A stretch of 64,000 nt of DNA from Cephalotrichum gorgonifer (taxonomy: Eukaryota; Ascomycota; Sordariomycetes; Microascales; Microascaceae): positions 949,981 through 1,013,980 of the forward strand of contig ONZQ02000006.1 of the NCBI GenBank assembly GCA_900312665.1, read 5' to 3'. Both the position numbers and the translations under genes were made by a program. Every line of letters begins with the position of its first letter. Positions within the stretch are counted from its first letter, which is position 1. The notes under the pieces were generated by a model. That model saw nothing but the letters and a program-made list of their open reading frames with translations, ran no database searches and was not told the DNA's origin. Shown piece after piece: positions 1 to 11,960 of this stretch.

Positions 1-1469
1 GCACCCGTTCGATTTCCTCCTCCAGCTTCCGCCGCATGAAATGAGGAATTCCACGTCGCACATACTCACGCATTCCATCCAGCTCCTCGGATGGCAGCTC
101 GTCACAGTCTTATTTGGGGCATTGTTAGTATGGCCTTTCGACACATGTCCAAATTCGGGATGATAGTAAAGCCTTACAAGGAGAAGGAATACTATCCCTG
201 GGCGTGTCCGGGAAGATTATCTTGTAGATGAGGACCCAATTCTCCTCGCGAGTCAAGTCCTTCTTTGGCCGGGCACGAATGAGCTTCTCCTGGGCCTCAT
301 CGATCCCATCGCGGGAGAGAATGTCCTTCTTTTCACACCTCTCATCAGCTCGAAGGTGGGCATCGAGAGCCTTGGCGCTGGCAAACTTGGTTGCACACCG
401 AGGGCAACCGTGCTTGTCCTGGTGTTGGCGATATATGTGCTCCCTTCGCGAAGCGACGTGTTAGTGAGTAGCTGTCCATGAGAAAAGGGGACTATGTGTC
501 GGTCAACTTACTTGAGCCGATGTAGGGTATCAAATCCAGGAAACCTGCACGCTCTAGAGGATTTATGCTTCGACGAGTCATGCTTGTAGAAGGGACAGGC
601 GAATTTTCTCTGGTTCTCTTCCGGATTTTTCCTGGCACGCTTGTTCCCTTTGCCCTTTTTGTCCCCGTCATCGTCATCGTCATCGTCTCCTCCCGGAGAC
701 TCGTCCCGTTGCTGGCGCTTCTTCGGTCTTCGGGGGGCTTCATTTTCCTTTTCGTCACTGTTGCTGCCGCCCCCTCGCCCCTTCTTGCTTCCACCACAGC
801 CGCCCCCCGTATCGGAGGTACCACGGCTACGAGAGGAAGCGCTACCGCCTTGTGAGGTCTTTGTCGGCGGGAAGTTCTGATCCAGCCACTCCATGACAAC
901 GGACATTACATTATCTACTGTCTGCTTCTTTCGTCTCTCCCCCGGAGACTGGCTCAATTCCCCTTGATCGGGTGCGCTGGCGGGATCCTCGCCGTCACTA
1001 GCATAAGCTAGGTTAGACTTGCTACGGCCGACTGATTCCAGAAATAGGTAGGGACGGAAGCTTACCTCGATTCGGCAGTGGAATCTGCGGTCCTTTTAGG
1101 TGGCTTTCTCCCTTCGATTGCCGAGGATGTCTAATACGAGAGGAGCGAAGCTGGTCAGCTAGCTACTCGAAGCGGCCTGACATGGGAAATCTAGAAATTA
1201 CTGGGCCCTACTTCTTGAGCGACGTCTCGGGTGCTTGACGTCGACTGGCCTGCGGTCCGTTCGCGTTTCGGTTTCCCGTCCTTCCCCAAAGCTGCTCGCA
1301 TTCTTGTGGGGTTCGACCGGTGCAGGATCCCCTTCGGAACTAGCTTCGGCCTCAAGAACAGAGTCTCAGGGGGGTATAGCCCGCAGGCCGAGGACTTGAG
1401 TCCAGTTGGCTGGTAGTGGTGGCCGAATTGGGAGCTTCCGAGGTCAAGTCCAAATATTGACCACAGCAT
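1..1469 (-). CDS. C2H2-type zinc-finger protein (partial, 3' end outside window)
   Basis: The coding exons read on the minus strand are 1212-1469 (5' limit uncertain), 1066-1130, 512-997, 178-443 and 1-108, and the gene runs off the left edge. All four introns have GT...AG ends and the phases agree. Exon 512-997 encodes a low-complexity acidic/lysine-rich stretch followed by FACPFYKHD, a spaced CRFPGF and HRLK. The next exon continues with KEHIYRQHQ and CPRCATKF, then HLRADERC. This paired Cys/His arrangement is the divergent C2H2 domain common in many uncharacterised Pezizomycotina proteins that end in a Glu/Arg-rich tail. Such proteins are presumed nuclear and nucleic-acid binding, but no target is known. 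The 5' end is unsure: an in-frame ATG lies at 1469, but neighbouring frames upstream of 1212 also look coding-like. Confidence 0.72.
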
Positions 1470-2951
1470 TCTTCGAGTCGGCCCTACAGGAATTCAAATT
1501 GACTGAGCCGTAGGGCATTCTCGGGGGGGCATGCAGCTGGAGAGTGGGTGTTCTATCGGCTGTCACCTGGTCCCCGTCGCATCATCCAGGTCTGCCGGTT
1601 GGATAGTTCGTGGAGGCTTGACTAGGAAGAATAGCTCTATCTCGGAAGCTGGAACGAAGGATGATATGGAGGCAGTTCGTGGCTGGCGTCGGGGGAGACT
1701 CGAGGCTATATATGCTCGGTCATCCGAGCCGTGCTATGACGTATCTTGTGGCTCAAGATCCAAGTGCTCAAATGCGCATCGAAATCCATGAGCGCTAGCC
1801 TTGTCCTTGTCGCCATGGGGGGCCGGCCCCAAGAGCAATCGATTCCTGCTCCCACACGACAGCTTATTTCGAACAAGGCAACCATGGTGGCTTACGGTAA
1901 GGCTTCTCAAGGCTCCACGTGTTGGACGACAAAGCGGGGTGTGGCCCAGGTATGGAGCAGGATCAAGATGCGAGCCATACTTGCTAGTGTGATATGTATG
2001 CATCACACGCTTGGTGGTGCGTCTGCATGGTGGGTGGGGGGAACGGGGCTGACCGGTACACACGAACCCGAGGTTATCCGGTCGGCCTGGGGATGCTGTC
2101 CGCTTTGGTCATGGTTCGGATTCTCAATAGGCTCCTGGGGAGGTCCAATCGGCCTATATCCAGGCATTGGGGTGCCCGTTGAGACGTCTTTGAGAGAGGA
2201 AGGTTCGGGCAGAGCAACCAAAGTCTAACCCAGGGGGGGGCAGAGAGGTTGGGGAGGGGGGCTTAGGGGGTAGGGAGGCCAATGTCCGGCGGCCCCCCAT
2301 CACGAGCAGGAGAAGCCTAAGTTCCATTGGGTCCCGGGCAAAGATAAAGATGCCTTGACTGCAAAAATTTCAAATACGAGAGAGGGGGCCAGTTCAATTG
2401 ACGGCTAGGGGGGTACAAAGGATTCAGCCCTGAAAGTGGGTGTATATACTTGTACATAACCTCTCTCGGAGACTTTGTATTCGGATGCCCATGTATGAGT
2501 GCTATCGGCGCAGACGCGCATTAGGGTAGCCCACCCGACCTCCATGCATATGCATATCAGACATTCCGCAAGAAACCAGAAACCGGACGCGAACCCGGGG
2601 CGGCCCTCAATTCCCACCTGTGAGGCGGCCAGAGGCAGCACTCGTATGAGGGGGATGACGAATGACTGTGAATGCGGTTGAGAAAGGGGGAGGATGTCCG
2701 AAGATAGGGTTGCCTGTGGGTTGCGAAGACCAGCGGTCTCTCTACCACCGGGAACAGAGCCAATTTTGGCAGGAAGATCACGTACAAGTAAGAGGACAGT
2801 GACAAGGTTTGCAGTCGTCTGTTGCAAATTTGGAATCGATACGGGGAGGGGCAGGGGCGACATGTTGGAGGGGAGATACAGATTACATGTCTGGACGTGG
2901 GTTCTTAAGGTCGTGGAGCTGTTCTCGGAACCAAGCAAGAAGCGCCTAGTA
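1470..2951. other. Intergenic, no convincing gene
   Basis: I see no conserved protein here. Open frames on both strands are short and have no recognisable domains. The stretch contains a strongly G-rich tract (listed separately) and may include the 5' leader or further 5' exons of the leftward C2H2 gene. Confidence 0.5.
2229..2277 (+). repeat. G-rich tract, possible G-quadruplex
   Basis: At least five runs of three or more G residues (up to nine) occur within about 50 bp, separated by short loops. This fits the usual pattern for an intramolecular G-quadruplex. No function is evident. Confidence 0.55.
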
Positions 2952-3023
2952 GCTCAAGTAGTATAGTGGTTAGTACACCACGTTGTGGCCGTGGTAACGG
3001 AGGTTCGATTCCTCCCTTGGGCA
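2952..3023 (+). tRNA. tRNA-His (GTG)
   Basis: The 72-nt sequence folds as a cloverleaf. The acceptor stem pairs GCTCAAG (2952-2958) with CTTGGGC (3016-3022). The anticodon stem CCACG/CGTGG encloses the loop TTGTGGC, with anticodon GTG. The T arm is GGAGG-TTCGATT-CCTCC (2999-3015). The internal Pol III B box GGTTCGATTCC is intact. There is no intron. The discriminator base is A; in eukaryotes the G-1 identity base of tRNA-His is added after transcription. Only one tRNA was found in the window. Confidence 0.95.
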
Positions 3024-3026
3024 CTC

Positions 3027-3033
3027 TTTTTTT
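3027..3033 (+). terminator. Pol III terminator of tRNA-His
   Basis: A run of seven T residues starts four bases after the tRNA 3' end, as expected for RNA polymerase III termination. Another T run follows at about 3041. Confidence 0.8.
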
Positions 3034-3405
3034 GGGAACTTTTTTTGCTACCTTTTTCCCAGTCTTTTTCCAGCCCATTGCTCGACTGAGGAAATCCAGT
3101 CTATTATGTCGTTTTGTCTTAACAGATTGGGTATTTTATGTCGTCATTTTTTTTTCCACCCCTGCAAACCAACACAAGAAAAGAGGAGCCGGTTCTGCTG
3201 GGTTCAATATGATCCACCAATTTGCTGTCCCCCGCGTCAACCCCGCCAAATCCACTCACCCACCGATACTGCGTTCACACCCTCCTCTCACATGTGACCA
3301 AGAGATACTGAGCAGTTCAAAACGAAACATACATACTCAGCTGAACCTCCCCTCCCTCGTCCGCCAGAGTCTTGTTGCATTAGGCCGTCTCTATCTATAT
3401 GACAA

Positions 3406-3975
3406 ATGGAGCAACCTGTTTGTAAAGACGAAGAAAAGGAGCAGGAGGCCAGGGATTACCTCTCCTCGCTCCTGAACAAGTCCCTCCGCATCACCTCCAC
3501 CGACGGCCGTGTCTTCTGGGGACAGTTCAAGTGTATCGACCCCGTTCGTTGCCCCCCACCCCTTCCCCCTTCCCCCTTCCCTTTTCCGACCTTTCAACCT
3601 TCCAGCCCAATCGATTCTCTTCTCCACCATCTGTGCATGAATGTCACGGCTTGAAACCCCAACCCCCCATCGAGAAACTAACTGCCTTGCTTTCCCTCTT
3701 CACCGGCTAACGTGACACCAAAGGACCGCAACATCGTCCTTGCACAAACCTACGAGTACAGGCACCCCTCGCCCCAGAAGCGCCTCGAGGCAGCGCAGAA
3801 GGCGGGCGCGGGCGCCGACAAAGTGTCGATGGGGATGACCTCGCGCTTCCTGGGGCTCGTGGTCGTCCCGGGGGAGCACATCGTCAAGATCGAAGTCGAG
3901 GAGTTTGCGAGCCAGATGAGGAAGGCTCCGGCCGCCCCGGGCGGATCTGGTGTATCGGCGCCAACGCACGGGTGA
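3406..3975 (+). CDS. LSM-domain protein, NatC auxiliary subunit NAA38/Mak31-like
   Basis: Two exons, 3406-3543 and 3724-3975, give 129 residues. The intron starts GTTCGT and ends AAG, and splicing restores CIDPDRNIVLAQ, the Sm1-Sm2 junction of an LSM fold. Sm1 is around residues 18-60 (LLNKSLRITSTDGRVFWGQF). Sm2 is near residues 95-110 (LGLVVVPGEHIVKIEVE, where many Sm proteins have a hydrophobic-G-hydrophobic core). The family LSMD1/NAA38/Mak31 is the small auxiliary subunit of the N-terminal acetyltransferase NatC, which acetylates nascent proteins at the ribosome. The length fits. The tail (APAAPGGSG) looks disordered. Other LSM-like proteins cannot be fully excluded. It follows tRNA-His by about 380 bp, with no apparent functional link. 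Confidence 0.82.
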
Positions 3976-4411
3976 AGCGGGTTCTATGAGTATGGTATCA
4001 CCGGGGATTAAAGGTGATAAAGAAAATGGTGGACGGGTGCCCGCGAGGGGGGAGAAGGGGGGGTTGGACTTGGGTTTGGAGTGTAACCTGGGCCCGGGAG
4101 TGTACGATATATCCGCAGGTGACATTACACGAGGAAGAAAACTTGAATCGCAAAAGGAAGAATATAGACCAATACAAATATACCCCGATTTCACCCTTGT
4201 CCCTTGAGCTCTTTGCCCATCCGAATTATCACCCACCCATAGGTGACAGCAAAGCCCTAGTTGCCCAAGCAAGCAAGCACCCTGCTTTCTATTTTCCAAG
4301 CTCGTCCACCAGTGTCATATTACGTATGGCTCAGTGAGCCAACCAGGCCGTTGGGTCACGACTGCCGCCTCCGCCTCATGTCATTTCACTTACACCCCCC
4401 CGGGTATCACC
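3976..4411. other. Convergent intergenic region
   Basis: The 3' ends of the NAA38-like gene (+) and the PIL1/LSP1 gene (-) face each other here. I see no gene. It presumably holds both 3' UTRs. Confidence 0.6.
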
Positions 4412-5872
4412 TCATACCGGGAGGATCTCGTGGCTCCGTCCCCGACTCACTACGCTCCCATTCGCGTGCCCATTCCCTGACGCGACCGAAGTACGCTTCT
4501 CATCGTACGACTCCATCTCATCCCTATGCCCCTGCTCGTCTTCTTCCTCCTCCTCCATATCCGCGTCCTCCCACGAGTCCCGGTCGTCGTCCATGGGCAC
4601 ATCCTGGCCCGAGAGGTCGTGGCCCTCGCTTCTCGCGCGGATGTGGTTCCTCCTCCGCGTGGACAGGGTGCGCGCGCGCGTCGACAGCTTCGAGCTCACA
4701 GCGGCCTTGGCGTTGACCCAGCTCGTGAGCGAGTCCTCGCAGTCCTGCACGATGGCCTTGCTGGCCTCGTAACCGTCGTACGCCGCGCGCGTCTCGCCCG
4801 GCGTGACGGGCGTGTCGTCGATCATCTCGAGCAGGTGCTTGCCGTACCCGGCGATTATGGCCACCTTCTCCGAGTGCTCGCGCAGCGCGTCGAACTGATA
4901 CGTGTACGCCGACTTGATCTTCTCCCGCGTGATGTTGGAGAGCTGCGCCTCGGCGACGAGGGACTCGGCCTCGGCGCGGACGAGCTCCTGCTCGAGGACG
5001 ACGATCTTGGGCGAGTTGGGCTCCTTGTACTTGAGGTGCGCGATCTGGTCCACGATCTTGATCTTGCGGTCGCGGCAGGGCTGGACGGAGGCCTCGATGT
5101 TCCGGATACCCTTCATGGTGACGCGGTATTGGTCGTACCGGTCGACGAATTGGTCCTCTAGCTCGCCGATCTCGTAGAGGAGGACGCCGAGTTTGTCAGT
5201 CACGTCGGATACGTCTTCGTCGCAGGATTCGCCCCAGTTGGACAGTTGGTGCTGCAGTTGTCCCGCAAAAGTCAGTTCCCCGAAATTAGGCGATCGCGCG
5301 GCCAGGACCTATACTCGGGGAGGGTTACACGAGAAGAGGGCGAAACATACCGCTACTTCCATACGCTCCTTGGCGCAAAGTTCAAGGCTTCGCATAAGGT
5401 TCTTCTCCATCTTGACAAGCTGGGTCAACTTCTTGGAGAGGTCCGGCCCGAAGGCGCCGGCGGTCCTGCCTCGGATGGCATGACCTGTGCCGCTCGATGT
5501 ATTAGCCCATGCCCCCCCAAAATAGACCGTAGCGGTTGTCGGGAGTCGAGGTGGTGGTGGTGGAGGATCCAATGTGGATCCGGCTCGCGCGGGTGTTGTC
5601 GCAAACAAGAAGGAAGAGGGTAGCGATTGCGTCGCGGGGTGGCGACTAGGCTAGCTACTTACCGATTCCACTGCGACCAAAGAGACGGGACTTCGTGCTC
5701 GACGGCGGTGGAGGTGGATTCTGTGGGATTGAAATGTCTCGTCAGTTGTCTGTCTCTGTTTTTTCCCGACAAGTGATCTGAATGGGCGTTTCGGGGCCAG
5801 ACAATTTTGACTTACCTCAACCTGCGAAGCCGTCGGCGCCCGCGATTTGCGCATAGAGTATGTCCGATGCAT
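4412..5872 (-). CDS. PIL1: Eisosome core component PIL1/LSP1 (BAR-domain protein)
   Basis: Four exons on the minus strand, 5816-5872, 5663-5720, 5351-5484 and 4412-5251, give 362 residues. The N-terminus MHRTYSMRKSRAP, followed by NPPPPPSS, is the typical filamentous-fungal PIL1 start. Exon 3 encodes GAFGPDLSKKLTQLVKMEKN and exon 4 carries DVSDVTDKLGVLLYEIGELE, the conserved BAR-like helices. The family forms the membrane-bending scaffold of eisosomes on the inner face of the plasma membrane and is regulated by Pkh-type kinases. The tail from about residue 290 is acidic and Ser-rich (DDDRDSWEDADMEEEEED), as in relatives. Exon 1 donor and exon 2 acceptor phases fit exactly. Whether it is the PIL1 or the LSP1 paralogue cannot be decided from this copy alone. 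It is transcribed divergently from the KMT6 gene about 1.3 kb away. Confidence 0.93.
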
Positions 5873-7188
5873 TTTGAAAGGTAGGAAAGCGAGCGTCGAG
5901 GAGGGAGGGTGATATAGGCGCGAGCAGGAATCTGAATAATGTTGTTATGTTGGCACGTACAGCTCTTTTCTCTGGGTGTGTTGCCTGGTAAGTTGTATTA
6001 TTCTAGTTATGGCCGGGTCTTGGGAGGGATGGGTTGGGAGAGTGGTTATTATGGATATGACGTGGTATCGAAAGCTGGCGCGGCGATATTGTTAGGTCAA
6101 GTGTTGGTACTTTGAACTTTGAGCCAGAGAGGTATCGGGTTCGCGAAAGGGCGTGGGCATCCTCCGTGGATGCCAGATTAATAGATTTAGGCTCCTTTGG
6201 TACTTTGGTAGAGCACATAATACAAGTATTATTAGAGTTCAGAATCAAGGGCTACCCTCACCAGATGCCGCTACTCGTGCTCCTAGTGACGTCGGTCTCG
6301 GGCGAAATTCCTGCCCTCGAACTACCAGCTTTTGACAAGCAATGATTAGTTAGGCCTTCACCTTGGACCCTCCCCGAGCGGCCCGAGTGTTGTGTTGCTG
6401 CGCCCAGGCGCCCCAAGCGACATGTCTCACAAGGGACAATGTCGTCATCAGGCCGAGGTGCCAATAAAGCTCAGGCAAGAGAAGTACTTTTCTTCATCCT
6501 TCCTTGTCCATTGAGTTAGTCGCAATTAACTTTATTCATTGCTTCTCAAGAAGAAGAAAAAGGAAGAAAGGGAAGAAAAAAAAGGAAGAAAGGGAAGAAA
6601 AAGAAATGACAAAGGCTGGCTGGCTTGCGGTTGCGAGTACGGTCTTGCCTAACCTTATCCCTCCATTTCAGCATCTGACTTTGATGTCTTGAAACGTAAC
6701 CGGTACAAAGTCCAAGCTCCAAATCTTGTTCTACGATACGAACGAACGGGTTAAGACCAGATAGGGAGGCTCTTAGCTCTCACTGTGCAGACCTGAGACG
6801 AGATTACGTGAGGGACGATGAATACTGAAAATAGGTATTCCGTTCTCATCCTCCGGCGGGAGAATTAGTGGTATTAAGTTCTCTTCTACCCGTTCGCCAT
6901 TTCATGTATTCGGCTTCAAATGGGAGCTGGGGTCGGTCCTCCGGGTTCTCGCAGGAAATTATATACATAGTGTAGGGAAATTTTGCACCGTATTCGCGCA
7001 CGGTACTTACAAAATGTACCCACAGCACTGGCCTCCTCGACTCCAATGTCTGGCGCGTCCTCTCAAGCGCGTCTTCCAAACCCTCCGGAAAAGGAGCGCC
7101 CCGCCCACCTCCAGCTCACCTCCTTGTCTTTCACATTCGACGAGGCTGTGTCACGTCATCCTGTTTGACCGGATTCCTCACATGAAGA
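5873..7188. other. Divergent promoter region between PIL1 and KMT6
   Basis: About 1.3 kb with no convincing gene. It should carry the promoters and 5' leaders of both flanking genes. The main visible feature is a purine tract at 6546-6606. Confidence 0.55.
6546..6606 (+). repeat. Polypurine (GA-rich) tract
   Basis: An almost pure A/G stretch of about 60 bp built of imperfect AAGGAAGAAAGGGAAGAAA units, each present about twice. Such tracts disfavour nucleosomes and can form triplexes. A promoter role is an inference. Confidence 0.6.
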
Positions 7189-10100
7189 ATGTCGTCAAAC
7201 ATTGTCATTGACCTCTCGGCGCGTGGGCCCCCCTCCCATCCGGGAAGTCTCATTGACCTCACCACTACCGCGAGTGATGCGAGTGAGATGTCTATGAAGG
7301 ACTCACCTTCCCGTCGGTCGCCTCCGAGGCCCGGTCTAGCGCGCCCCTTTGCCCATAGATTTAGCGGCACCGCACTATCAGTCCAGTCGTCTTCGTCTAC
7401 TGCGTCCTCAGTCTCGACACCCTCCCTCCTCGCAACGCCTACCATCCACGCTGCTCCAGCCTCCGCCTCTGCTGCCGGCAAAGTCTCGGGCGCGAGCAAA
7501 AGACCGAACGACCCGACTCCTGCGTGGCAACACGTGGAAAGCAGAGTATACAGCTTGCCGAAAGATTTAGGACGAGCGCAGCCCTTGCCATATTCTTCTC
7601 CTCTTGGCAGCCCCCCAGGGGATTCAGGACGAGCACCGCCCATCATGTCCTCCCCTCTCCAGCGGAAACACGATAGCGCCTCACGCAATCGGGACTCTCT
7701 GAACTCGAATATGCGCCCCGACAGGACGGACCCTCGCGAAAGGCATCGATTCGAGCCGCGTCTAGAACCTGCCCGCAACCCAACTCCTCGACACGCTCCA
7801 CCTCAACCTCCCTCTTCGCATGCAACCGGCCCTGCTGGACAGACGACGCCAAGACAACATCAGACACCAAGGAAGCTTGACTGGACTGTGGAAAAGATTG
7901 CGGAAAAGCTGAGAGAGTACGCCAAGGATCTCGTGGAGCAGCACAACATCATGATCTACCGGATGATAGGGGAAAACACGAAGAATGTCAAGGAAAGGCG
8001 AGTGCTCGAGGGCGAAGATCTATTCGCGAATGTGAAGATGCCACCTATGCCGACGGACAAGAGCCTCACCGTTCGGCTCAGGTTTAAAGTAAGTGCACTC
8101 AGCATAAACCAGCCGTCCTCCGGCGGGACGAACACGCGCCTAACTACTTATGCTCTCAGCAACACTCTGCGAACCGCCGGAATAATAATAGCTCCCTCGG
8201 GAAACGGACCGAGATCCTCCCCGTCATTCCCCTAAAAACCAACGTCGACCGTGTCCCTCCGTACCGGTTCCATCACATTGAGATTAACAAGAGCATCCTT
8301 ACTCCTCAAACGAGGCTAGACTATATACCCCATATCAAGGACGTAGACGCCTCCGAAGAGAGCCGGTATAACCGGTGGCTTCAGGAGCTCGAGGAGATGG
8401 AGTCGGCATCGGGCTTTGACACCCTGACGCGGGAGCAGCGAGCAGCGAAGACGAGGCGCGACGAGTGCACGGCACGACTTGCCTTGGTTTTACCTGTCTG
8501 GCTTAAAGCCCTCTCCATCCATGGTTGCACCAAGAGCACGCTCATCCGGTACATGGCCACCCAGGCTCAGTCCAACACCATTACCCCTCGACAGAAGTCG
8601 AGCATTCTCGATACCTACGGCCGAGACGACCAGGCCGGCTCGCCCATAGCCAGTACCGCCGCAAAGCTATTCACCGAAGCATTTGACCGCGTCTTTTACA
8701 CCGAACAAGCCGATTTCGCTTCCGTCACGCTGCGAGATGTCTTGTTCCGTGACGAGTCTGTCGACAATATCGTCGACCCAAAGAGGTCAACAAAGGATAT
8801 AACGGCAACGCCAAAAGCGACCGAGGTGTTCGGTCCGGAGAAGCCACTCCTGGAACAAGGTTATCTCGAGACACACTCCCTATTCGGCTGCCTCATATGC
8901 TTTAGCAACTCCTGCGAGCATGGCGAATATGATGCCAAAAACCAGAAGCGCACCTTCTCCATGGAAGCGTGGGGGGGCGTGGAGAGGGCTCTGAAGCGTA
9001 GGGCTATCATGTCGACTGAGGATGACGCGATCCCCGAGGAGAAGGAGTTCTATGCCGAGCACTGCAGCGACATGTGCTTTAGGGTTTTCGGCGACGGTGT
9101 GTCCGCCCCCGACAAGCCGTGGAGCCCCAGCGAGCTCCGGAGTCTTCGAATCCTGGTGGAGACGTCCCAGACGGGCCCGTGTCACCGACCGGCCGAGTGT
9201 AACATAGCCGGGTTCTTAGGACGTCCGTGTTGGGCGGTACACCGCAAGGTTCGCGAGATAGGGGTAGTGCCGAAGGTAGTAACGCCGCCGACGCCACCGC
9301 GGGGACCGGTTAAAACCCTCCCGTGGTATGATCGTTGGAAGAAGATGCTCATGGGTGACTGGCAAGACCACACCCGGATCTACGAACACGCACGCCGGGA
9401 GCTTGTCGAGCCATGTGCCCACGACGGCCCATGCTCCCTTGAGGTTGGGTGTCCCTGCGTTAAGGCGGGCGTCCTTTGCGAGCGCTTCTGCCACTGTACG
9501 GCCAAGATCTGCCCTTATAAATTCACCGGCTGTGCGTGCCACTCGCTAGGCAAGCTTTGCCACGCGAAGCAAAAGGAACGGCCGTGTATCTGCGTGCAGC
9601 TGAATCGCGAGTGTGATCCGGCCCTGTGCCGCGGCTGTGGAGCGGTAGACAGGGCCGACCCTGCCAACCGCGACGACGACGAGCTGCACGAGACGGGGTG
9701 CCAGAACTGCGTGATGCAGCGGGGGAAGTCGAAGCAGGTGGTGATAGCTCAGAGCCTGCTCAACAACTGCGGATACGGGCTCCTTACTGCCGAGGACATT
9801 GCTCAGGACGAGTTTGTGATAGAGTATGTCGGGGAGCTCATCGTCCACGACGAGGGCGTGAGGAGAGAGGCGCGAAGAGGCGACGACGTCTTTAACGAGC
9901 ACAAAAACCCCTCTTACGTGTTCGCGCTGCTGGAGGACGAAGGGATATGGGTCGACGGCGCCGTATACGGCAACCTCAGCCGCTACATCAACCATGCTCC
10001 TGACGGTAACCTTACTCCCAAGATCCTCTACGTCAATCACGAATATCGGATCCGGTTCACGGCGCTCCGCGACATCAAGGCCGGGGAGGAGTTATTCTTT

Positions 10101-11066
10101 AACTACGGTGACAACTTCCCTAACCTGACGCAGAAGCTGCTCGAGGACCGGGCGGACGAGGAAGAGTCGCTCACCGGTAGATTAAACTCGGGGGCTAGCT
10201 CTGGGCGGGGAGGTGCCAGGAAGAGGGGGCGGCGCACCGGGCCTCGCCGCGGCGGGGCTTCGCAAGCGGCCAAGGGCCGCGCAAGGGTACAAGGCGGTCG
10301 AAAGACGGCCCCGACGGAGACGACGACGGAGTGGGGCTTCGTGGATCCCGAGCCATCGCAGAAGAGAAAGCGAACGCGGCGGAAGCCGGAAGGGTATGGG
10401 GAGGATGAGGAGGTGGAGGACGAGGACGAGGACGAGGTGGAGGAAGAGTACTACCCTGAGCATGCAGAATGGCAGGAGGGCTCTGACGGCGAGGCATACG
10501 GACGCAGGAGGCGGCGGGGCAAGGCTCAGGCGCCGAAGAAGCGCACGAATCGGGTGATTCGGGGTGATGGAGGCGGAGAGGAGGAAACGGGGGCAGCGGC
10601 TGCTCCAGAGGAAACCACTACTACCAAGAGGACCGGGAGGACAAGCCTGGGGCGGAGAGGGGGGCGACGAGGGGGTCCGCGAGGAGGAGGACGTGGTGGG
10701 GCGCGGGGTGGAGCTCGCGCCGCGGCGGCGGCCGACTCGGAGGCATCGAACTCGGAGGAGGACGTCGTGGTCCGCCGCCGTCGTGGCCGTGATCGCCAGC
10801 AGCCCCAGGTGATCAATGACAGCACCGACGAGGTCGAGACGCGGGACGAAGTCACGGTGGCAAACGTGAAGGTGGTGGTGCCCGCGGCCAGCATTGAGGC
10901 GGTGCCGACAGAGGAAGAAAAGATGGATCTGTCGCCAGACGGAGAGAGAGACGGGGAGGGGGAGGATGACGACGAGGACCTCTCGAGGGGGAGATCTGGT
11001 AGGAAGGTGCAGATGCCTGCGAGGTACAGGGATGACGAGAAGGGCACGCCTGAGCTTCTCGAGTAG
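7189..11066 (+). CDS. KMT6: PRC2 histone H3K27 methyltransferase, EZH2/KMT6 family
   Basis: Two exons, 7189-8088 and 8160-11066, give 1268 residues. This is the catalytic subunit of Polycomb repressive complex 2, which methylates H3 lysine 27 with SAM to form facultative heterochromatin. The order is a disordered Ser/Pro-rich N-terminus (1-235), a helical region (DWTVEKIAEKLREYAKDLV), a long middle region, a Cys-rich CXC/pre-SET (about 725-795, e.g. CPCVKAGVLCERFCHC) and the SET domain (about 825-957). SET motifs are visible: NNCGYGLLTAEDI for SAM binding, LSRYINH near residue 910 and ELFFNYGDN near 947. Asn-His is followed by Ala, where animal EZH2 has Ser. Unlike animal EZH2, about 310 residues follow SET: a KR- and acid-rich tail with an RG/RGG-rich stretch at about 1130-1160. 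The intron restores FK-QHSANRR in frame. Confidence 0.93.
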
Positions 11067-11960
11067 TTACTGGGATGCTCATACTTTCGTGAGCGGCGTT
11101 TACTGGTGGGCATCGGATTGGGAATAGGTGTTTAGTTTAATGGTAGGGGGTTGGCATCGGGCCCGATGTGGTCCTGATCTTCTATATACCGGAGCCTTCA
11201 GGGCTTCACTATTATATATGTGTTGCGGTTCTGTGGCATTGCTCCGAATCCGAGGAGGCTCGCGGATGGAGCCGTACTTTGACGATGTGAGTGCGGCGGG
11301 GCCGGCCTTCGTCCCTGGTGTAGATCGCTATCGAAGTACTCCCCAGCCCCAGCTACCTTGGGGAACTTGGCTGTCTCAAAAAAGGTGACATCACCGAGAG
11401 AGCTATCCTGGCAAAACCCCACGTGACCCCACTTCCCTTCAAATTCTCCTGCTGGAGTGCAGGCCGGCTGGGAGACAAAGTGGGGCAGCAGGGAGGGAGC
11501 TCAAAGCAATGATGACGTTGACACAAACACGCGAAGCTCCCCACTCCTGCAGGCATCCATATCGACCCATCCAACTTGCAAAAGAACGCTGAGCTGGTCC
11601 TTTCTTTTCTCGGTCCCTCCACGCCCACCCCCCCTTCAAGTTCCTGACAACACACCCACAAACCTGTCAACTACAAAACGAAAAGGGATTGTCGGCTCTC
11701 TTTCTCCCTCCCTCTCTCTCTCTTCCCAACCTTCCTAGCGACTCCCATTTCTCAGAAAAAAAGCAAAACAAGAAGCCACTAACCTACCAACCTACCCTTT
11801 TTCCCTTTCTCCTGAGGTCGAAGCGATCGAAACTAGGGACACCTGTTTGTGTTCGTTCGCCTCTTTCCACTTGTCTTCTCACGAGGACAACGAAGTCTTT
11901 TTCTTCTTCTTCTTCCTCCCGCGAAGCTTTCTAGATATTCAATTGAATTGAGAGCTCAAG
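11067..11960. other. Intergenic; promoter of BAP31-like gene
   Basis: No gene seen. The right half is pyrimidine-rich, with a CT tract at about 11696-11735 (CTCCCTCCCTCTCTCTCTC), a common feature of fungal promoters and 5' leaders upstream of strongly expressed genes. Confidence 0.55.

Noticed and set aside
1305..1325. B-box-like GGTTCGACC as a second tRNA
   Set aside because: No matching T stem, acceptor stem or A box around it.
4526..5161. 211-codon plus-strand frame opposite PIL1/LSP1
   Set aside because: Antisense shadow of the PIL1 last exon; Val/Leu/Arg-rich, no family.
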